64,000 bases of DNA from an uncultured Christensenellaceae bacterium (GTDB lineage: Bacteria > Bacillota > Clostridia > Christensenellales > Borkfalkiaceae). The first letter of the stretch is position 1. The number at the start of each line of letters is the position of its first letter. The notes below the pieces were generated by a model that was given only the letters and a program-made list of their open reading frames with translations, was not told the origin of the DNA and did no database searches. Location: the NCBI GenBank assembly GCA_910589015.1, contig CAJUSA010000006.1:24583-88582 (forward strand), given 5' to 3'. The position numbers and the translations under genes were made by a program. This document shows positions 1-7,629 of the stretch, piece after piece.

Positions 1-199
1 TGTTGAGCGCAACTTCTTTGTCATGTTGAGCGCAACGCCTTTGTCATGTTGAGCGTAGTCGAAACATCTGGGATTCCTCGACTTCGCTCGGAATGACAAA
101 ACTCAATCTCGCTTAGAATGACAATACTCAATCTCACTCGGAATGACAAAACTAAATCCCGCTCGGAATGACAAAACTCAATCTCGCTCGGAATGACAT
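1..199. repeat. Dispersed repeat with two tandem expansions
   Basis: The 5' part carries TGTTGAGCG at 1, 24 and 47, a 23-bp period. The 3' part carries GAATGAC-type units starting at 91, 116, 141, 166 and 191, a 25-bp period with small differences between units. Between them lies the full element seen elsewhere in the window (TCATGTTGAGCG..AAACATCT followed by ATTCCTCGACTTCGC..GGAATGAC). Each half can fold into a short imperfect hairpin. No coding function is apparent, and short ORFs across it are low-complexity readings of the repeat. Confidence 0.85.
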
Positions 200-238
200 C
201 TATCGCAATCGAAACAAACATTACATAAGGAAACAATC

Positions 239-1606
239 ATGCCCAAATCCACCACGCAATACGTCTGTTCGCAGTGCGGTTACGCCTCGCCCAAGTGGCT
301 GGGGCGCTGCCCCGACTGCGGAACCTTTAACACGATGGCGGAAGAAGCCGTCGCCCCCGTTCCGACGGGCAAGAACAAAAGCCCTTTCCGAACGGGCGGC
401 GCGCGCCCCGTTCCCCTCTCGCAAATTACATACGAAAAATACGAGCGTACCTCTTCGGGGATCCCCGAGCTCGACAACGTGCTGGGCGGCGGCATCGTGC
501 GCGGCTCGCTCGTGCTTGTGGGCGGCGATCCGGGGATCGGCAAATCGACGCTGCTCACCGAGATTTCGGCGCACCTTGCCAAAGATCACAAGGTTTTGTA
601 TCTTTCGGCCGAAGAGAGCTGTTCGCAGGTGAAACTGCGTTGCGAACGCCTGCGCCTTAATTCCGACAATTTGTTCCTGCTCAACGAAACCAATATCGAC
701 AACGCCGAAGAGGCGTTTTTACAAGCCGAATATGTGGTGGTCGACTCGATCCAGGCAGTCTACACCGAGGCGCTGAACTCTTCCGCGGGCAGTGTGGGGC
801 AGGTGCGCGAATGCGCCTCGAAGCTCATGCGGATCGCCAAAGCCCACGGCATTACGTTTTTTATCGTGGGGCATGTCACGAAGGAAGGCGCGCTCGCTGG
901 GCCCAAAGTGCTCGAACATATTATGGATACGGTGCTCTACTTCGAGGGCGAACGCACCGAAAATTTCAAGATTTTGCGCGCCGTGAAGAACCGGTTCGGA
1001 TCGGTGCAGGAAGTGGGCGTATTCGAGATGACCGACGAAGGCATTTACGGCGTAACCGATTATTCTTCGCTCTTCCTTTCCGAAACGCGCGGGATCGCGG
1101 CAGGCGCGGCGGTCACGCCGTCCGAAACGGGCAACCGTTGCATGACGGTGGAAATTCAGTCGCTTATTTCGAAAACGGCGTTCGGCTTACCGCGCAGAAT
1201 GGCGTTGGGGATCGAGCTGAACCGTTTGATCGTGCTTGTCGCGGTGCTCGAAAAGCGGTGCGGGATTCCCCTCGGCTCGCAGGACGTATACTTAAACGCC
1301 ATGGGCGGAATTAAACTGAACGAACCGAGCGCCGATCTTGCCGTGTGCGCCGCCTTGGCGAGCGCGGCGAACATGACGCCGATCGACAAATACACGGCGG
1401 TATTCGGCGAAGTCGGGTTAACGGGCGAAGTACGCGGCGTAAGCTACGCGGAAAAGCGCGTGAACGAATGCGCGAAAATGGGATTTAAGCGCGTCATACT
1501 TCCCGCAAAGAATTTGAAATCGTGCGAAAAACTCAAAGATAAGATCGAGCTTGTGCCTGTTTCCTATGTATCGCAGATGATCAAAAAATTATTTACACAA
1601 GAATAA
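239..1606 (+). CDS. radA: DNA repair protein RadA/Sms
   Basis: This is a RecA-like ATPase with a Lon-protease-like C-terminal domain, which promotes branch migration and processing of recombination intermediates. Visible features are the four-Cys zinc finger at residues 10-27 (CSQCG..CPDCG), Walker A GGDPGIGKST around 95-104, and the RadA signature KNRFG at 250-254, followed by the Lon-like region with the GVSYAEKR stretch near the C-terminus. The length of 455 aa is normal for the family. The ATG at 239 follows AAGGAAA at good spacing. It appears to be a single-gene unit, bounded by repeat arrays on both sides and a hairpin just downstream. No clear promoter was found because the repeats occupy the upstream region. 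Confidence 0.97.
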   Translation: MPKSTTQYVCSQCGYASPKWLGRCPDCGTFNTMAEEAVAPVPTGKNKSPFRTGGARPVPLSQITYEKYERTSSGIPELDNVLGGGIVRGSLVLVGGDPGIGKSTLLTEISAHLAKDHKVLYLSAEESCSQVKLRCERLRLNSDNLFLLNETNIDNAEEAFLQAEYVVVDSIQAVYTEALNSSAGSVGQVRECASKLMRIAKAHGITFFIVGHVTKEGALAGPKVLEHIMDTVLYFEGERTENFKILRAVKNRFGSVQEVGVFEMTDEGIYGVTDYSSLFLSETRGIAAGAAVTPSETGNRCMTVEIQSLISKTAFGLPRRMALGIELNRLIVLVAVLEKRCGIPLGSQDVYLNAMGGIKLNEPSADLAVCAALASAANMTPIDKYTAVFGEVGLTGEVRGVSYAEKRVNECAKMGFKRVILPAKNLKSCEKLKDKIELVPVSYVSQMIKKLFTQE

Positions 1607-1607
1607 C

Positions 1608-1632
1608 AAACAGCCCCTCTCGGGGCTGTTTC
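1608..1632 (+). terminator. Terminator-like hairpin after radA
   Basis: AAACAGCCCC and GGGGCTGTTT form a 10-bp stem with a TCTC loop directly after the radA stop. The T tract is short, so efficiency is uncertain. Confidence 0.6.
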
Positions 1633-1639
1633 CTTATTT

Positions 1640-1905
1640 CGTCCCCCTTGCCGAAGGGGGATAAAAGGGGTTGTCGTTTCCGTTATTTAATCCCCCCTGC
1701 TCTCACCGCCGCGAGGAAGTACGGCGGTCATGTTGAGGGCGCCCACTATCATGTTGAGTGCGCCCCACTGTCATGTTGAGTGCGCCCCACTGTCATGTTG
1801 AGTGCGCCCCACTGTCATGTTGAGCGAAGTCGAAACATCTCAGATTCCTCGACAAGCTACATCGCGCTGTGCGCTCGTGCCGCCTAAGGCGGTGCGGAAT
1901 GACAT
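1640..1905. repeat. Intergenic repeat region with 22-bp tandem array
   Basis: The 337-bp gap between radA and the next gene holds no supported gene. It starts with a CCCCCTT/AAGGGGG hairpin (1643-1660). From 1728 a TCATGTTGAGTGCGCC-type unit repeats with starts at 1728, 1749, 1771, 1793 and 1815; the three middle copies are identical 22-mers. The last copy runs into the longer dispersed element (GCGAAGTCGAAACATCT..ATTCCTCGAC), which ends near 1905 with GGAATGACA. Confidence 0.85.
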
Positions 1906-1943
1906 AAAAATACGCTTCGTTCGTCAAGCATAAAAGCCTTTTC

Positions 1944-2150
1944 TTAATAATCGCGCAATCCTAAAAGATAATCGGCACTCACGTTTAGCACCTTACACAT
2001 CGCAACTAAAACTTCTAACGAAGGTTCTCGCTTCCCTGTACAATAATTATTAACAACTGTTTGCGACATTCCTATCTTTTTTGAAAACGCATTTTGCGAC
2101 AAATTGCAATCTTTCAAAACTTCATTTAATCTAACACAAAATTGATTCAT
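1944..2150 (-). CDS. XRE-family HTH repressor (68 aa)
   Basis: This small single-domain helix-turn-helix protein of the Cro/C1 (XRE) type has the helix pattern LSQNAFSKKIGMSQTVVNNY and ends in the typical ..LNVSADYLLGL. It is probably a DNA-binding repressor. It is divergent from a second HTH gene at 2243, and the 92-bp gap between them holds two near-identical palindromes. Base composition is clearly more AT-rich than its neighbours, suggesting transfer. There is no Shine-Dalgarno sequence before the ATG (A-rich CCGTAAAATAAAAAC precedes it), so the message may be leaderless or poorly translated. No recombinase or phage gene adjoins it. Confidence 0.85.
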   Translation of the reverse strand: MNQFCVRLNEVLKDCNLSQNAFSKKIGMSQTVVNNYCTGKREPSLEVLVAMCKVLNVSADYLLGLRDY

Positions 2151-2160
2151 GTTTTTATTT

Positions 2161-2212
2161 TACGGCTTTTAGCCGTATTTTTGTTGACATATGGCTAAAA
2201 GCCGTATATAAT
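2161..2212 (+). promoter_or_regulatory. Consensus promoter with operator filling its spacer, plus second operator
   Basis: TTGACA at 2184-2189 and TATAAT at 2207-2212 are separated by exactly 17 bp, a perfect sigma-A-type promoter reading toward the gene at 2243. The spacer (2190-2206) is itself the near-palindrome TATGGCTAAAAGCCGTA. A second, perfect palindrome, TACGGCTTTTAGCCGTA, lies at 2161-2177, eleven bases upstream of the divergent repressor start. Centre-to-centre distance is 29 bp. Binding at the spacer palindrome should block RNA polymerase. The inferred ligand is one of the two flanking HTH proteins. Confidence 0.85.
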
Positions 2213-2242
2213 ATTTTATATCAACAAGGAAGGAATAAAAAA

Positions 2243-2476
2243 ATGAAAGATGCATCCAATAAAAAACTAATTCTTGATTTCATGAAAGAACACAATCTTA
2301 CCAAAAAGAAATTTTGCGAAATGTGCGGAATAGGCGTTCCGGCATTAAATAAATTTCTCAATAACAATCCCGGATTCCGCATATCGTTATTGTCCAAAAT
2401 CGCAAAATTGATCGGTGTCGAAATAAAAGATTTATTTATTTTGGTAGACGAAAAAGAAACGGACGAACATTTTTAA
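2243..2476 (+). CDS. Small HTH protein divergent from the XRE repressor (77 aa)
   Basis: The predicted helix-turn-helix pattern LTKKKFCEMCGIGVPALNKF is followed by LLSKIAKLIGVEIKDLF, typical of XRE-like DNA-binding domains, with a short acidic tail. The start at 2243 follows AAGGAAGGA. It is AT-rich like the divergent gene at 1944-2150 and is driven by the perfect promoter at 2184-2212, inside which an operator lies. It may be the Cro-like partner of a two-regulator switch or the effector controlled by the repressor. It ends 11 bp before the convergent glycosyltransferase stop, with no terminator visible between. Confidence 0.8.
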   Translation: MKDASNKKLILDFMKEHNLTKKKFCEMCGIGVPALNKFLNNNPGFRISLLSKIAKLIGVEIKDLFILVDEKETDEHF

Positions 2477-2487
2477 GCGAAAACCGA

Positions 2488-3837
2488 CTATTCTGTTTTT
2501 TCTTCGGGAACGGGGTCCTCTTCCGCAAGATCCTCGCCCGTGTTGCGGTTGATTTTGTTCCATTTGGGGCGGCAGAAAATTCCGATCGCCATCGTCACGC
2601 AATACACCACCGTGAAAAACGGAAAGAGCAACGCGCCCGAAATCAGCTGTCTGCGTTTGGTCGCCCCCATCTTTTTATAGTCGAGCAGAACGAGCAACAA
2701 GCCCTGCGTGATACCCATGACCATAAACAGTGCGCCGAGCGCGATGCCGATAATGATGAGCAAGGGATAAAGCCCTACGCCCGTCAGCCCCGCCGCCGTT
2801 GCCGCCGCCGTGGTAAATATGCCGTTCAATCCCAAATAGAGCGCGGCGTAGATATAATACCCCGGCAACCATGTGCAGAGAATAAGACAGATGATCATGA
2901 AAAAATACGTCAGCAATTGTTCGATAAACGAAAAACGGAACTGCGTAACCGTATTGAGCAGCATGCGCGGCGTATACCTTGCAAGCAGGCGGACGTTACC
3001 CGAGGCAATGCGCTTGTTGCGGTTCATGGTATCTTTGAGCGAGGACGGCAGATCCTCGTAGACGACGGCGTCCTCGACAAAATGGCAGCGGTAACCGTCT
3101 AACATGCGCTTAAAACAGAATTCGGTGTCCTCGCAGATACTCTTCGTATCGTAACCGCCGATCTTTTCGATAATGCGCATATCGGTCATCGAACCGGGGC
3201 CGTTGACGTGCGCGTCGAGGTGCAGCCGTTCGCGTACGCGCGAAGAAAAACGGGAATCGAAGATATAATACAGCCCGCAGGCGCGCGTAAACTGATTTTG
3301 CATCATATTGAGCGCCGACTCGTAGGGACGGGCGATCTGTACGCCGCTTGCGAACGCGTCGTTCATGAGCGCGAAAAATTCGTCGTTGACGTGGTTATCG
3401 GCGTCGAGACGGATCGAAAAATCGTAATGCGTTCCGCATTCGAGAATGCGGTCGTAAAGATATTTAAGCGCGTACGAAACCATGGCGTGTTTGGGATCGG
3501 GATCGTTAAATTCATAGACGATCGCCCCCGCCGCGCGCGCTCGTTCCGCCGTTTTATCGGTGCAATTGTGGGCGCAGACGAACACGTCGAACATCTCTTT
3601 GGGATAAGTCTGTTTGTCGAACAGCAGTTTGACGGTATTGTAAATGACGTCTTCTTCGTTATGCGCGGAAATGACCACGCAGATACGGTGCCGCTTTTCG
3701 CTCTTCGGAAATTTCTTTTTCGGCAACCAGAAGAGCAACATGTAGATCACCTGCAAACCGAAGGGAATACCGATGATAATTAAAATGACGTTATTGATTT
3801 GCGTTAGAACGTTATAAAGCGTAATGTGCCAGGGCAT
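2488..3837 (-). CDS. Family 2 membrane glycosyltransferase
   Basis: This is a processive-type GT2 enzyme using nucleotide sugars at the inner face of the membrane. It has one N-terminal TM segment (about residues 16-38), then the GT-A domain with VVISAHNEE (54-62), the metal-binding DADN (145-148) and the ED pair near 236. Three to four C-terminal TM helices follow, then a charged tail. The start at 3837 is preferred because AAGGAGG precedes it; a longer reading from 3894 would overlap the trmB stop. It is the third gene of a dut-trmB-GT2 operon, 26 bp after trmB. The product (exopolysaccharide, glycolipid or wall decoration) cannot be told from sequence. Confidence 0.88.
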   Translation of the reverse strand: MPWHITLYNVLTQINNVILIIIGIPFGLQVIYMLLFWLPKKKFPKSEKRHRICVVISAHNEEDVIYNTVKLLFDKQTYPKEMFDVFVCAHNCTDKTAERARAAGAIVYEFNDPDPKHAMVSYALKYLYDRILECGTHYDFSIRLDADNHVNDEFFALMNDAFASGVQIARPYESALNMMQNQFTRACGLYYIFDSRFSSRVRERLHLDAHVNGPGSMTDMRIIEKIGGYDTKSICEDTEFCFKRMLDGYRCHFVEDAVVYEDLPSSLKDTMNRNKRIASGNVRLLARYTPRMLLNTVTQFRFSFIEQLLTYFFMIICLILCTWLPGYYIYAALYLGLNGIFTTAAATAAGLTGVGLYPLLIIIGIALGALFMVMGITQGLLLVLLDYKKMGATKRRQLISGALLFPFFTVVYCVTMAIGIFCRPKWNKINRNTGEDLAEEDPVPEEKTE

Positions 3838-3863
3838 GCTCGCCTCCTTGCTGTTTTTGCGCG

Positions 3864-4544
3864 TTATGCGCCCCGCACCGCGCGGCAATAGCAAACGGGC
3901 AGCCCCATGTCGGTGAACCGCCGTTCGTATTCGGTTACGATATTCTCTTTTGCGTATTCGCTCGCATGCAGATCGTAAGTCGCGTCGACGATCTCAAAGC
4001 CGTTTTCGCGGTACATGCGTTGCGAGTAATCGAAAAACGGGCGGCTGTCGGTCTTTTGCTCGATCATGCCCCCATCGCGCAGCAGCGCGCGGTAGAGAGC
4101 AAGAAAGCGGGAAGAAGTCAGCCGTTGTTTTTCGCGCCCCGCCTCGGGCAGAGGCGTCGAAAAATTGAGGTAGATTTTCGAAATGCTGCCCTCTTGCAGA
4201 TAGCAGGGCAAAATTTCGGCGGGAATATTGAGGAAGCGCACGTTCGTAAGCCCTTCCGCCGCAATTTTTTCCATCGCCGTAATGATGACGTTGGTGCAGA
4301 TTTCGACGGCGATAAAATTGACGTCGGGATTGCGCTTTGCCTTTTCCGCCACGAACGCGCCGTTGCCGCAGCCGACTTCGAGCTCGACGGGGTTCCGGTT
4401 GCCGAACACGGCGGAATAGTCGACGAGCGCGCGGAAATGATCCGCCGCCTCTTTGGTGTTGCGGCAGGGCTTGCCCCGTGCGAGCAACAGCGAGTCGAGC
4501 GCGCTCATGCGCGGTTCCAAATTGCGCTTTTTGTGCATGCGCAT
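3864..4544 (-). CDS. trmB: tRNA (guanine-N7)-methyltransferase TrmB, divergent catalytic motif
   Basis: The Rossmann-fold methyltransferase has the SAM motif ELEVGCGNGAF (54-64) and the TrmB-type C-terminal TEYERRF. The family makes m7G46 in tRNA. The usual NFSDPWPK..H motif reads NFSTPLPEAG (127-136), so the conserved Asp, Trp and the basic run after it are changed, whereas the following REKQRLTSSRFL matches the family. The start at 4544 lies five bases past the dut stop, and GGGGAAA in the end of dut can serve as ribosome binding site. The gene is full length (226 aa). It could be a TrmB with altered catalysis or a paralogue with a different substrate. Confidence 0.85.
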   Translation of the reverse strand: MRMHKKRNLEPRMSALDSLLLARGKPCRNTKEAADHFRALVDYSAVFGNRNPVELEVGCGNGAFVAEKAKRNPDVNFIAVEICTNVIITAMEKIAAEGLTNVRFLNIPAEILPCYLQEGSISKIYLNFSTPLPEAGREKQRLTSSRFLALYRALLRDGGMIEQKTDSRPFFDYSQRMYRENGFEIVDATYDLHASEYAKENIVTEYERRFTDMGLPVCYCRAVRGA

Positions 4545-4548
4545 GATA

Positions 4549-4983
4549 TTATTTCCCCGTCGAGCCGAAACCGCCCGCGCCGCGTACGGTTTGCGATAAT
4601 TCTTCCGCCTGCTCGAATTCGGCGGGAAGATAGGGCGCCACGACGAACTGCGCGATACGGTCGCCGCCGCTTACCGTGCGCGGCTGCGTGCCGTGGTTAT
4701 GTAATGCCACCATGATCTCGCCGCGGTAGTCGCAATCGACCACGCCCACCTTGTTGGCGGGTGCCAGATCCTGCTTGCACGCAAGCCCGCTGCGCGCGTA
4801 CACAAGCCCCACCGTGCCTTCGGGCAGTTCCACGGCGATACCCGTGTGGATAAACGCCGTTTCCCCCGCCGCGATGACGACGGGCTGTTCTTCGCAGGCA
4901 TATAAATCGGCGCCCGCCGCGTATTGCGAACCGTAGACGGGCAATTTTGCATTCGGATGTAATTTTTTTACGTTGATTTTCAT
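4549..4983 (-). CDS. dut: dUTP diphosphatase (trimeric dUTPase)
   Basis: It hydrolyses dUTP to dUMP and keeps uracil out of DNA. All five dUTPase motifs are visible: AGADLYA, ARSGLA, GVVDCDYRGEI with the catalytic Asp, GDRIAQFV, and the flexible C-terminal RGAGGFGSTG that closes the active site. The length of 144 aa is normal. The start at 4983 follows GAGGAAAT; the upstream in-frame codon at 5001 has no ribosome site and lies inside the promoter. It is the first gene of the dut-trmB-GT2 operon. Confidence 0.96.
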   Translation of the reverse strand: MKINVKKLHPNAKLPVYGSQYAAGADLYACEEQPVVIAAGETAFIHTGIAVELPEGTVGLVYARSGLACKQDLAPANKVGVVDCDYRGEIMVALHNHGTQPRTVSGGDRIAQFVVAPYLPAEFEQAEELSQTVRGAGGFGSTGK

Positions 4984-5001
4984 GCTATTTCCTCGCAACA
5001 C

Positions 5002-5030
5002 AGAATACTATACTTTTCCCGTTTTGTCAA
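5002..5030 (-). promoter_or_regulatory. Promoter of the dut operon
   Basis: On the minus strand TTGACA (5030-5025) and TATTCT (5007-5002) are 17 bp apart, placing the transcript start a few bases upstream of the dut ribosome site. Confidence 0.75.
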
Positions 5031-5065
5031 TTATTTTACGATAACGCGCAGGAATTTCACACAGA

Positions 5066-5105
5066 CAACAAAGAACAAAAAAGAAGCCCCCACGGTTGCG
5101 GGGGC
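5066..5105 (-). terminator. Rho-independent terminator of glnN
   Basis: On the minus strand GCCCCC and GGGGGC (6 bp, 8-nt loop, 5105-5086) are followed by TTCTTTTTTGTTC, eight bases after the glnN stop. Confidence 0.85.
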
Positions 5106-5113
5106 GGTATATT

Positions 5114-7192
5114 TTACTTCACCGAATACATGATCTCGGTATAAGTGGGGTAAGGCCAATAATCGGCGGAACAAAGCTGTTCCATCGCGTCGGAAAGCGT
5201 GCGGACAGCTTCCATGTCGGGCACGATGACGTGCGCCATTTTCTGCGACGCCGCCCCTTCGCCCGCGGGAATTTCGAGAAGGTCGCCTTCGAGCTTTTTC
5301 ACCGCCGCCGCCATGCCGTCGTTGAGCATCGCAAGCCGCTGCGCCAGTTCTTCGTCCGCGTCGCACACGATCTTTTCGCTCACCGCCCTCTTGGCGGCAA
5401 TCACCGAGCATACCTCGGCGATATACCCGTTGACGGCGGGATAGATATCGCGCTTTGCCATTTCGATCAAGGTACGCGCCTCGACTTCGATGGTCTTGAT
5501 GTAATTTTCCAGACTGATCTTGGCGCGGGCGACGACTTCGCGTTCGGTATAAACGCCCTGCTTGACGAATACGTCGATATTTTCCTGCTTGAAGAATTCG
5601 GGCACCGCGTCGGCAGTCGTCTTGTTGTTGAGAAGTCCTCTGCGCTCTGCCTCGGGTTCCCATTCGGGCCCGTAACCGTTATAATTAAAGATAATGCGGT
5701 AATGCTTTTTAAGCAGTTTCTCGGTGTAGTCCTTGCATGCTTTTGCAAAATCCTTCGCGCCCGCAAGCGTTTCAACCGCCTCGGAAAAGAGCTGCGCCGC
5801 AATGGTGTTGAGCACGATATTCGGATCGGCGACCGATGCCTGCGAACCGAGCATGCGGAATTCGAACTTATTCCCCGTAAACGCAAACGGCGACGTGCGG
5901 TTGCGGTCGGTCGTATCGATGGGGAAGATGGGCGATTCGGGCACGCCGATCGAACCGGGAACGGCTTTTTTGGGAACGTATTGCTTGCCGAGCACGATCG
6001 AATCGACGATCGCGCCGAGCTGATCGCCGAGATAGACCGAGATGATCGCGGGCGGTGCTTCGTTCGCGCCTAAACGGTGGTCGTTCCCCGCCGAGGCGAC
6101 CGACGCGCGCAGAATTCCCTGATAACGGTCTACCGCCGCAAGGACGCAGGCGAGCACGAGCATGAAAAGCGTATTGTTCTCGGGGTTGGAGCCGGGATCG
6201 AGCAGATTAAGCCCCGCGTCGGTGGAAAGCGACCAGTTGTTATGCTTTCCCGAGCCGTTTACGCCCTCAAAGGGTTTTTCGTGAAGAAGGCAGACGAGAT
6301 CGTGCTTTTTCGCCACCTTTTTCATAAGTTCCATGGTGAGTTGGTTATGGTCGACGGCAACGTTCGAGGTCGTGAAGATGGGTGCAAGTTCGTGCTGTGC
6401 GGGCGCAACCTCGTTGTGTTTGGTTTTGGCATAGATCCCGTAACTCCAAAGCGTTTCGTCCAGATCGCGCATATAATCGGAAATACGCGTTTTCAGACTG
6501 CCGAAATAATGGTCTTCGAGTTCCTGCCCGCGCGCAGACGGCGCGCCGAGCAGCGTTCTGCCCGTCAGGACTAAATCTTTGCGTTGCAGGTAGACCTCTT
6601 CGTCGATGAGGAAATATTCCTGTTCGGGTCCCACCGTCGTCGATACCTTTTTGCATTCGATGCCGAAGAGCTTCAAAAGGCGTTTGGTCTGCGTATCGAG
6701 CGCGGTCATCGATTTGAGCAACGGCGCTTTTTTATCGAGCGTTTCGCCCGTGTAGGATACGAACACCGTGGGGATATAGAGCGTGCCCTCTTTTACGAAC
6801 GCGGGCGAGGTGGGATCCCACGCGGTATAACCGCGCGCGGCGGACGTTTCGCGCGCGCCGCCCGAGGGGAACGACGACGCGTCGGGCTCGCCGACGATGA
6901 GATTTTTGCCCGTGAGCTGCATAATGACTTTATCGCCCGAGGGCTCGATAAAACTGTCGTGTTTTTCCGCCGTCAGGTTGGTGAGCGGCTGAAACCAGTG
7001 TGTGTAATGCGTGGCGCCCTTCGAAATCGCCCAGTCTTTCATGGCGTTGGCGACGGCGCTTGCGATGGCGTTATCGAGCGGCGCGCCCTCGTCGACCGTC
7101 TTGCGCAAGGATTTATACACTTCCTTGGGCAAAAGGTTTTTCATGACCTCGTCGTTAAAGACGTTGCTTGCAAACAGTTCGGTAACGTTCAT
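5114..7192 (-). CDS. glnN: Glutamine synthetase type III
   Basis: It ligates ammonia to glutamate with ATP; this is the main ammonium-assimilating enzyme of many Clostridia and Bacteroidetes. The length of 692 aa and the motifs identify GSIII rather than GSI: GPEQEYFLID, NEVAPAQHELAP, the ATP-binding GSGKHNNWS and the NRTSPFAFTGNKFEFRMLGS stretch. The start at 7192 follows AGGAG. It is a single gene with its own consensus promoter (7235-7263) and terminator (5066-5105). No GlnR-like or riboswitch element was recognised in the 36-nt leader. Confidence 0.97.
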   Translation of the reverse strand: MNVTELFASNVFNDEVMKNLLPKEVYKSLRKTVDEGAPLDNAIASAVANAMKDWAISKGATHYTHWFQPLTNLTAEKHDSFIEPSGDKVIMQLTGKNLIVGEPDASSFPSGGARETSAARGYTAWDPTSPAFVKEGTLYIPTVFVSYTGETLDKKAPLLKSMTALDTQTKRLLKLFGIECKKVSTTVGPEQEYFLIDEEVYLQRKDLVLTGRTLLGAPSARGQELEDHYFGSLKTRISDYMRDLDETLWSYGIYAKTKHNEVAPAQHELAPIFTTSNVAVDHNQLTMELMKKVAKKHDLVCLLHEKPFEGVNGSGKHNNWSLSTDAGLNLLDPGSNPENNTLFMLVLACVLAAVDRYQGILRASVASAGNDHRLGANEAPPAIISVYLGDQLGAIVDSIVLGKQYVPKKAVPGSIGVPESPIFPIDTTDRNRTSPFAFTGNKFEFRMLGSQASVADPNIVLNTIAAQLFSEAVETLAGAKDFAKACKDYTEKLLKKHYRIIFNYNGYGPEWEPEAERRGLLNNKTTADAVPEFFKQENIDVFVKQGVYTEREVVARAKISLENYIKTIEVEARTLIEMAKRDIYPAVNGYIAEVCSVIAAKRAVSEKIVCDADEELAQRLAMLNDGMAAAVKKLEGDLLEIPAGEGAASQKMAHVIVPDMEAVRTLSDAMEQLCSADYWPYPTYTEIMYSVK

Positions 7193-7234
7193 ATTTTCTC
7201 CTATCGTACCGACGGAATTTCCGCCGACTTCATT

Positions 7235-7263
7235 ATTATATGATTTTTATTCCTTCAAGTCAA
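7235..7263 (-). promoter_or_regulatory. Promoter of glnN
   Basis: TTGACT (7263-7258) and TATAAT (7240-7235) on the minus strand with a 17-bp spacer predict a leader of about 36 nt before the glnN ATG. The rest of the 260-bp gap to the feo terminator shows nothing else. Confidence 0.8.
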
Positions 7264-7393
7264 ACGTTTCGCCCTTCTTTTGCCGCATGCGTCCTTCAAA
7301 ATTACTTATCGAATGTATAAGCGCGGATTATGGTTGATTTGCCGTATCGCGCCGTGAATGAACAAATACATTTGTCGGCGAATATCGGAAATA

Positions 7394-7422
7394 AAAACAA
7401 AAAGAGACGGCATGTTGCCGTC
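7394..7422 (-). terminator. Terminator of the feo operon
   Basis: GACGGCA-TGT-TGCCGTC (7406-7422) is followed on the minus strand by TCTTTTTGTTTTT. A T-rich stretch also follows on the plus strand, so the hairpin may work in both directions. Confidence 0.8.
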
Positions 7423-7455
7423 CCCTTTTGTTTTTATGGAGATTGTCGGAATGAG

Positions 7456-7626
7456 CTATTTTTTCTTTTCTTCCTGCTGCGTATGCGTACACCCGCGGCA
7501 CGCCGCACAGTTTCCGCCGCAGTCGCAACCGCTCTTGCCCTTTTTTTTGCGAAGGATCTGCCACACGACCACGCCGACCACAAACGCGCAGGCAAGTACG
7601 ATAATCAGAATTTCATACCATTGCAT
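7456..7626 (-). CDS. FeoB-associated Cys-rich membrane protein (56 aa)
   Basis: It begins MQWYEILIIVLACAFVV, a single N-terminal TM helix, followed by a Lys-rich linker (RKKKGKSG) and a cysteine cluster CDCGGNCAACRGC, ending in a Glu/Lys tail. This architecture is that of the small Cys-rich proteins encoded after feoB in many Firmicutes, where a role in handing over or sensing ferrous iron has been proposed. The ATG at 7626 lies four bases after the feoB stop, with GAGGAATAA before it. It is the last gene of the feo operon, followed by the terminator at 7394-7422. Confidence 0.88.
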   Translation of the reverse strand: MQWYEILIIVLACAFVVGVVVWQILRKKKGKSGCDCGGNCAACRGCTHTQQEEKKK

Positions 7627-7629
7627 GGG

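Noticed and set aside
1728..1836. Regular short repeats that might be a CRISPR array
   Set aside because: The 22-bp units are directly abutting with no unique spacers, and no cas gene is nearby; they are simple tandem amplification of the dispersed repeat.
5096..6073. Long plus-strand open frame opposite glnN
   Set aside because: It has no protein-like features and mirrors codon bias of the well-identified gene on the other strand, as do the similar frames opposite feoB, hslU, GH78, addA and others.
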